The notes beneath the pieces are model-generated. The model searched no databases, was not told the origin of the DNA, and saw only the letters and a list, made by a program, of their open reading frames with translations. A stretch of 34,638 bases of DNA, from positions 1 through 34,638 of the IMG/VR virus record IMGVR_UViG_3300032069_000866. One strand, given 5' to 3'. The translations under genes and the position numbers were made by a program. The stretch is from a virus. Below, piece after piece: positions 31,587 through 34,638 of the stretch (the stretch's first letter is position 1; the number at the start of each line of letters is the position of its first letter).

Positions 31587-31613
31587 GTCTCCTCAGTGCG
31601 GGGAGGATTCCTC

Positions 31614-31639
31614 GTAGGGGTGGGTCCCAGCGCCCGCCC
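31614..31639. repeat. REP-like palindrome, diverged copy 2
   Basis: GTAGGGGTGGGTCCCAGCG then CCCGCCC matches the copies near 33270 at 21 of 26 positions. It keeps a 7-bp stem (GGGTGGG with CCCGCCC, one wobble). It lies just past the end of the DUF5131 remnant, upstream of the primase. Confidence 0.6.
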
Positions 31640-31643
31640 GCAT

Positions 31644-31839
31644 TTAGATGGCGATGTCAAAGGGCAATGCCGCCCCGGTTTGACTGCCACAGGGCGCATG
31701 CAGGGCGGCGTTGAGTAGGTCTATGAAGCGCTCGATTTCCTCCCGTGGCGGCTCTATGCTGTATGGACCCGACCGGCGAGCAGCCCGTCACAGGGTTCCA
31801 TGTCTTGTCCGTCCATTCCGTGAGGCTGTCGCCGCTCAT
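31644..31839 (-). pseudogene. Remnant of a DUF5131 (phage Gp37/Gp68-like) gene
   Basis: From ATG 31839 the first 25 residues (SLTEWTDKTWNPVTGCSPV) match the conserved start of DUF5131 proteins, normally about 250 residues long and containing a further Cys cluster after WNPVTGC. Similarity then stops. After about 31758 the coding-like frame becomes the +1 frame, with YSIEPPREEIERFIDLLNAA to a TAA at 31644. This suggests that a deletion removed the middle and shifted the frame. Whether the second part belongs to the same ancestral gene is unclear. The ATG overlaps the upstream stop, so it may still be translated as a short peptide. Confidence 0.6.
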
Positions 31840-32072
31840 AGCTCGCTCCAGAGCGTGATGCGCTCGCGGCCGACGTGCACCTCGTGCACCGGCCGCAGCT
31901 TACGCTTGATATAGCCTCCGTCCCAATCAGCCTTCGCGAACCCGTAGACCTCGATGCTGCTCTGCGTGCGCGCGCCGGCGGCGATGGGCGTCTCGCGGCT
32001 GATGGTCCCCGCGGTCAACTCCGCCAGCACGATGTCCACCAGCCGCCCCACCGTCAGATCCTTGCGGCTCAT
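31836..32072 (-). CDS. Small hypothetical early protein, 78 residues
   Basis: A protein of unknown family (MSRKDLTVGRLVDIVLAELT, then PIAAGARTQSSIEVYGFAKA, DGGYIKRKLRPVHEVHVG). The N-terminus is helical and the C-terminus beta-rich. It overlaps both neighbours by four bases (ATGA) in the early operon, so it is clearly read with them. No membrane segment or known motif. Confidence 0.65.
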   Translation of the reverse strand: MSRKDLTVGRLVDIVLAELTAGTISRETPIAAGARTQSSIEVYGFAKADWDGGYIKRKLRPVHEVHVGRERITLWSEL

Positions 32073-32812
32073 CGCATCAGCACCAGACTGCAGGCCTGGA
32101 GGAGTTCGCGCAACGCTGGCTCATATATCGACTTGACTAGTTGCCGCGGCGGGAATCCGTCCGGCATGCAGGCGGCTTGAAGTGCGTTGATAGCAGCGGC
32201 GAGGCGAGAATCCAGCCTCTCCAGCGGCGAGGGCAGCAACGGCGGGGATTTGACATCGAGGACCGGCAGAGGCGCTGGGAGTTCTTCAGGAACCTGAAAG
32301 CCGTGGCGCATGAGAGTAGCCCTTAGTGCCTCCTCAACCGTGGTAATCTCGGGCAGGATGCCCATGAGAGCAGCCCTTAGTGCCTCCTCAACCGTGGTAA
32401 TCTCGGGCAGGATGCCCGCTCCACGGACATGGAGCGGGAAGCCCTCATATAGGCCGTATGAGAAGGTTTCGTGGCCGTCCTCGTAGCGCCACTTGGTGAC
32501 CCGCGCTACCCGCTGCGGCCCGAGTATGTAGTCGGTGGCTATCTGTGAGGCGAGTTTGAATTCGGGCAAGATGAGTGGCTCACAGGCGAAGCCATCCTCG
32601 ATCAGTTGATCCTCGATAGAGCGCTCGTCGCGATCTATGTGGGAAGGATTATCCCAGCACTGGCCGCATCGGCGGCATTGCAACGCGGGCGGATCGAAGC
32701 CTTCTTCGACCGGCGGGGTAAGGCGATCCCGAAAGTCGAGGTCGAAGGGCTCGACATGCCCATCGCGGCCGCAGGCCGGGCAATGCGACTCGTAATACCA
32801 GAGATCAACCAC
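32069..32812 (-). CDS. Zinc-ribbon-like hypothetical protein with an 18-residue tandem duplication
   Basis: A 247-residue protein starting at GTG 32812 with AAGGAGG upstream. Four cysteines in two pairs (Cys11/Cys14 in CPAC, Cys46/Cys49 in CRRC, plus Cys52) suggest a zinc ribbon at the N-terminus. Residues about 133-168 contain ILPEITTVEEALRAALMG twice in a row with one change, from a 54-bp near-exact tandem duplication. The C-terminal 80 residues are helical (LDSRLAAAINALQAACMP). It is less GC-rich than the structural genes. Function unknown; metal binding is inferred from the cysteines. Confidence 0.65.
   Translation of the reverse strand: MVDLWYYESHCPACGRDGHVEPFDLDFRDRLTPPVEEGFDPPALQCRRCGQCWDNPSHIDRDERSIEDQLIEDGFACEPLILPEFKLASQIATDYILGPQRVARVTKWRYEDGHETFSYGLYEGFPLHVRGAGILPEITTVEEALRAALMGILPEITTVEEALRATLMRHGFQVPEELPAPLPVLDVKSPPLLPSPLERLDSRLAAAINALQAACMPDGFPPRQLVKSIYEPALRELLQACSLVLMR
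32309..32416. repeat. 54-bp tandem duplication inside a gene
   Basis: Copies at 32309-32362 and 32363-32416 differ at one base (AGTAGC versus AGCAGC). The period is a multiple of three, so the frame is kept and the protein gains 18 residues. The near identity shows a recent event. Confidence 0.92.
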
Positions 32813-32930
32813 TTGATTCCTCCTTGCGATCCCGGTCGCTCTCCAGGGCGGGTCGGATGTAGTGCTTCCAGAGGCGCCGCTCGACTCTTAGCAAGCCGTG
32901 ATATCCCGGCCGGCGCAGCTGGCGGCTCAT
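32805..32930 (-). CDS. 41-residue basic early protein
   Basis: From ATG 32930, overlapping the upstream TGA (ATGA), to TGA 32805: MSRQLRRPGYHGLLRVERRL then WKHYIRPALESDRDRKEESSG in order. It is strongly basic and helical. The stop overlaps the next gene's GTG, and its codons contain that gene's AAGGAGG. A longer open frame extending upstream to 33356 is the shadow of the neighbour. Overlaps on both sides support a real small gene. Function unknown. Confidence 0.55.
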   Translation of the reverse strand: MSRQLRRPGYHGLLRVERRLWKHYIRPALESDRDRKEESSG

Positions 32931-33385
32931 GCCTTCCGACCCTCTCCGCGGAGCACCGAGGCATTGCGCTGCAACTCCAGCAGCCGGTTCGCTGGCATAC
33001 CGTTGTTGCGCGCCATCAGCAGCTCCACCTCGGCACGCAGCAGCACGTCTTGCTCCCACCTCGCCAGCGGTACCACCCAGACATGCGGCACGCTGTGCCC
33101 CGGCCCGCCGTTCTCCGTCTTGCCGCTCACCTTGCGGCAGGCGAATCCCAGGTTCCGCAAGTCCCGGCTGGCGATGCCCGTACGGCCATAAACCGCCACC
33201 ACGGGCCCAAGGCGCCGGTCGCTGCAACGGTGCAGCGTGAGCATCACCACGGCCTGGGATCTTGTAGGGGCGGACCCCTGCGTCCGCCCTGACTTCTCCG
33301 GCGTCTCCCCAGGGGCGGACCCCTGCGTCCGCCCGGCCTCCTCGTCCTGCTGGCAACTGGGAACCGGCAACTGGGAACTGCTCAT
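32927..33385 (-). CDS. Hypothetical early protein with repeat-encoded N-terminus
   Basis: Starts at ATG 33385, which overlaps the upstream TGA, with GAGGAA close before it. The first about 47 residues are encoded by a heptanucleotide array (QLPVPSCQQ) and two REP-like palindromes, which give GRTQGSAP twice. A normal-looking protein begins around MLTLHRCSDRRLGPVVAVYG (ATG 33244) and continues with ASRDLRNLGFACRKV, PHVWVVPLARWEQDVLLRAE and a C-terminal NNGMPANRLLELQRN. I do not recognise the family. The inner ATG lacks a good ribosome binding site, so the repeat-coded extension may truly be translated. DNA-binding is possible from the C-terminal helices but not shown. Confidence 0.6.
   Translation of the reverse strand: MSSSQLPVPSCQQDEEAGRTQGSAPGETPEKSGRTQGSAPTRSQAVVMLTLHRCSDRRLGPVVAVYGRTGIASRDLRNLGFACRKVSGKTENGGPGHSVPHVWVVPLARWEQDVLLRAEVELLMARNNGMPANRLLELQRNASVLRGEGRKA
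33267..33289. repeat. REP-like palindrome, copy 3
   Basis: GGGGCGGACCCCTGCGTCCG then CCC: a perfect 8-bp stem GGGCGGAC/GTCCGCCC around a CCCTGC loop. An identical copy is 45 bp away. Confidence 0.85.
33312..33334. repeat. REP-like palindrome, copy 4
   Basis: Identical in its 23-bp core to the copy at 33267-33289 and in the same orientation. Both are translated within the N-terminus of the gene ending at 32927. Confidence 0.85.
33350..33380. repeat. Heptanucleotide array (CTGGCAA/CTGGGAA)
   Basis: Units CTGGCAA, CTGGGAA, CCGGCAA, CTGGGAA, CTG lie immediately after the ATG at 33385 on the minus strand. Same type as at 27348 and 28819. Confidence 0.9.
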
Positions 33386-33693
33386 TTCCTCAGCCATCCC
33401 TTGCCGGGTATCTTCGCCGCCCGGCCCAGCGAGCGGAGCTCGATGAGGAGCGCCAGGAGCTCGCCATGTTGATAGATGCCGAGATGCCCGGCGTTGAGGT
33501 AGGCCAGGAGCCGGTCTAGGCCCTGCGGATAGCGCGGGCTGAGGTTGGCGCAGACGTGGTCGAGCAGCAGCTCGCGGCTGGCTCGCACGTGTCTCTGCTG
33601 TGCCCGCAACCGCTCCATCGCCATCGCTTCCTGGCCCGTCAGGTGATATTCATAGCGGCGCGGCGCGGGGGAGAGTCCGGGGATGACGCTCAC
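33382..33693 (-). CDS. Hypothetical early protein, 103 residues
   Basis: A helical protein of no recognised family (RYEYHLTGQEAMAMERLRAQ, RASRELLLDHVCANLSPRYP, LLAYLNAGHLGIYQHGELLA) ending in basic KGWLRK. Overlaps of four bases with both neighbours place it in the early operon. The absence of membrane or signal segments points to a cytoplasmic role; nothing more can be said. Confidence 0.65.
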   Translation of the reverse strand: MSVIPGLSPAPRRYEYHLTGQEAMAMERLRAQQRHVRASRELLLDHVCANLSPRYPQGLDRLLAYLNAGHLGIYQHGELLALLIELRSLGRAAKIPGKGWLRK

Positions 33694-34163
33694 GCGCTCA
33701 GCCCCTTGGAGATGACCGCGAGTTCCTCCCGCTCCTTGAGAAGGGCGGCGCGGCGCTCGTCGACGACGCCTAGTTGGCGGACGACTTCGGTCAGCCGTTG
33801 CTCGACCATCTGGCGCATCTTCTCGGTCACGCTCAACTTGACCCGCTTTCTCCGCTCGCCGAGGACCTTGAACGGCGTCCTCTCACGGCTTCCCGTGGCG
33901 TCCGCCGCCGGTTCCGTCGCCAAGGCGCGGATGAAGATCCGACCCTTGATCTCCGGCTCCATGACGATGTCGGCGAGGCGGGTTGTGTCGTGCTGAAAGC
34001 CGGTATCGTCGGCTCGTTCGAAGTTCGCCGCCCTCCCTGGCGATGCCTTCCGCTGGCAGCGCCAGACATACGGGCCGATCTCGATGCAGCGCTCGAGCTC
34101 GCACTCGCTCAGCAGCCGCAGGGCCTCGCGCCGCGATTTGATTTGCATCCCGCCCGGTTTCAT
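33690..34163 (-). CDS. Hypothetical early protein with C-terminal coiled coil, 157 residues
   Basis: Start at ATG 34163, overlapping the upstream TGA, with GGGAGGGGAAG in place. The N-terminus (KSRREALRLLSECELERCIE) and a central mixed region (YVWRCQRKASPGRA) are followed by a basic helix and a heptad-patterned C-terminus (MRQMVEQRLTEVVRQLGVVD, ERRAALLKEREELAV), likely a coiled coil. Not recognised. It may be a DNA-associated protein, but there is no clear motif. Confidence 0.65.
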   Translation of the reverse strand: MKPGGMQIKSRREALRLLSECELERCIEIGPYVWRCQRKASPGRAANFERADDTGFQHDTTRLADIVMEPEIKGRIFIRALATEPAADATGSRERTPFKVLGERRKRVKLSVTEKMRQMVEQRLTEVVRQLGVVDERRAALLKEREELAVISKGLSA

Positions 34164-34426
34164 GGCTTCCCCCTCCCATCCGGGCCGATCTCCTGGAGCG
34201 TGGTCGCGTTCACCAGCTTTGCCACCCGCACGTCGCGCAGCCGCCGTAGCGCATCGGTCTCAAGGTAGGGACTGCTGGGCCTCGTGCCGAATTCCATGAC
34301 GCGCTGCCAATAGCTCTCTCGTCCGTCGCCCTTCAGCCCTGAGGGGCAGGCCTCCTTACGGTACAGCGCCGAGCGGGTGACCACCAGCGCGCCTACCGGC
34401 AAGCCGTTCAGGATCGTGGGTCTCAT
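34160..34426 (-). CDS. Hypothetical early protein, 88 residues
   Basis: Taken from ATG 34426 (MRPTILNGLPVGALVVTRSA), which overlaps the upstream TGA as ATGA and has GGGAG before it; the longer open frame to 34450 is less likely. The protein is basic and mixed helix/strand with a LRRLRDVRVAKLVNATTL segment. Family not recognised. Overlaps on both sides support it being a real gene. Confidence 0.6.
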   Translation of the reverse strand: MRPTILNGLPVGALVVTRSALYRKEACPSGLKGDGRESYWQRVMEFGTRPSSPYLETDALRRLRDVRVAKLVNATTLQEIGPDGRGKP

Positions 34427-34638
34427 CTCGCAACTCCCAGCAGCAGGCAACCAGCCGCGAAGAAGCCGAACCCGGCGACGAGGAGGAAGAACGTTCGCCC
34501 CATGACGCAGCCGGCCTGCGCCGCCTTGGCGTCCCGCATCGCCGCTCTCGTAGGGATGTAGCCATGCTTCGCCCAGGCATCGCGCTTATAAGCCAGCCGG
34601 GCCTCCTTGAAATCCTTGTCCGTCCGCGGCGCGCTCAT
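34423..34638 (-). CDS. Small membrane protein, 71 residues, at the window edge
   Basis: The ATG is the last base triplet of the window, so a longer N-terminus or upstream context cannot be excluded. The first half is charged and helical (DKDFKEARLAYKRDAWAKHG); the second half is one hydrophobic helix (TFFLLVAGFGFFAAGCLLLG) ending in VAR. A C-terminal single-pass membrane protein in the early operon. Not recognised; superinfection or membrane-associated roles are only guesses. Confidence 0.55.
   Translation of the reverse strand: MSAPRTDKDFKEARLAYKRDAWAKHGYIPTRAAMRDAKAAQAGCVMGRTFFLLVAGFGFFAAGCLLLGVAR

Noticed and set aside
32805-33356. 183-residue frame covering two early genes
   Set aside because: Only its last 41 codons look real; the rest is the shadow of the gene ending at 32927 and of the REP-like palindromes.

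Overview
This window is almost entirely one temperate tailed bacteriophage or prophage from a high-GC bacterium. Nearly all genes lie on the minus strand, tightly packed with ATGA or TGATG overlaps and strong AAGGAGG-type ribosome binding sites. I see no rRNA, tRNA or clear host gene, so the host cannot be named. GC-rich codon use, dispersed heptanucleotide arrays and REP-like palindromes resemble repeats known from several GC-rich environmental phyla (for example Armatimonadota, Chloroflexota, Planctomycetota); that is a hint only.

Layout, following minus-strand transcription from the right edge. 34638-31836 is a run of small unrecognised early genes. 31839-31644 is a broken DUF5131-like remnant. 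31586-29094 is a large primase-polymerase/SF3 helicase. 29093-28865 is an intergenic region with a 26-bp imperfect inverted repeat and TTGTGAC iterons, a candidate origin or operator. 28864-24246 holds a small HTH-like gene, a 377-bp non-coding stretch (candidate packaging site), a putative small terminase, the large terminase and a beta-class DNA methyltransferase. 24249-16866 is a head module of Mu type: portal fused to MuF, protease/scaffold, decoration protein, gpT-like capsid, gp36-like connector and gpG-like morphogenesis protein. 16866-7220 is a long-tail module of siphovirus type: terminator-like protein, tail tube, lambda G/GT-style chaperones with an evident -1 frameshift site, a tape measure with an embedded hydrolase domain, and a hub protein. 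7227-1211 carries fibre-like proteins, a holin/spanin-like protein, a YiiX-like cysteine hydrolase, a CHAP endolysin and a repeat-rich tail protein.

On the plus strand at the left edge (1-1214) are a catalytic-domain-only tyrosine recombinase and a membrane protein. They converge on the minus-strand late genes.

The phage is therefore a mosaic: Mu-like capsid genes, a lambda-like tail assembly strategy, D5-type replication and tyrosine-recombinase integration. The most interesting signals are (1) a U UUU UUC slippery site followed by a GAAA-capped 11-bp hairpin that joins two chaperone frames, (2) eight heptanucleotide arrays at gene junctions or inside N-terminal codons, (3) four REP-like palindromes in the early/packaging half, (4) an in-frame TGA splitting the tape measure, and (5) the inverted-repeat/iteron region next to the primase.
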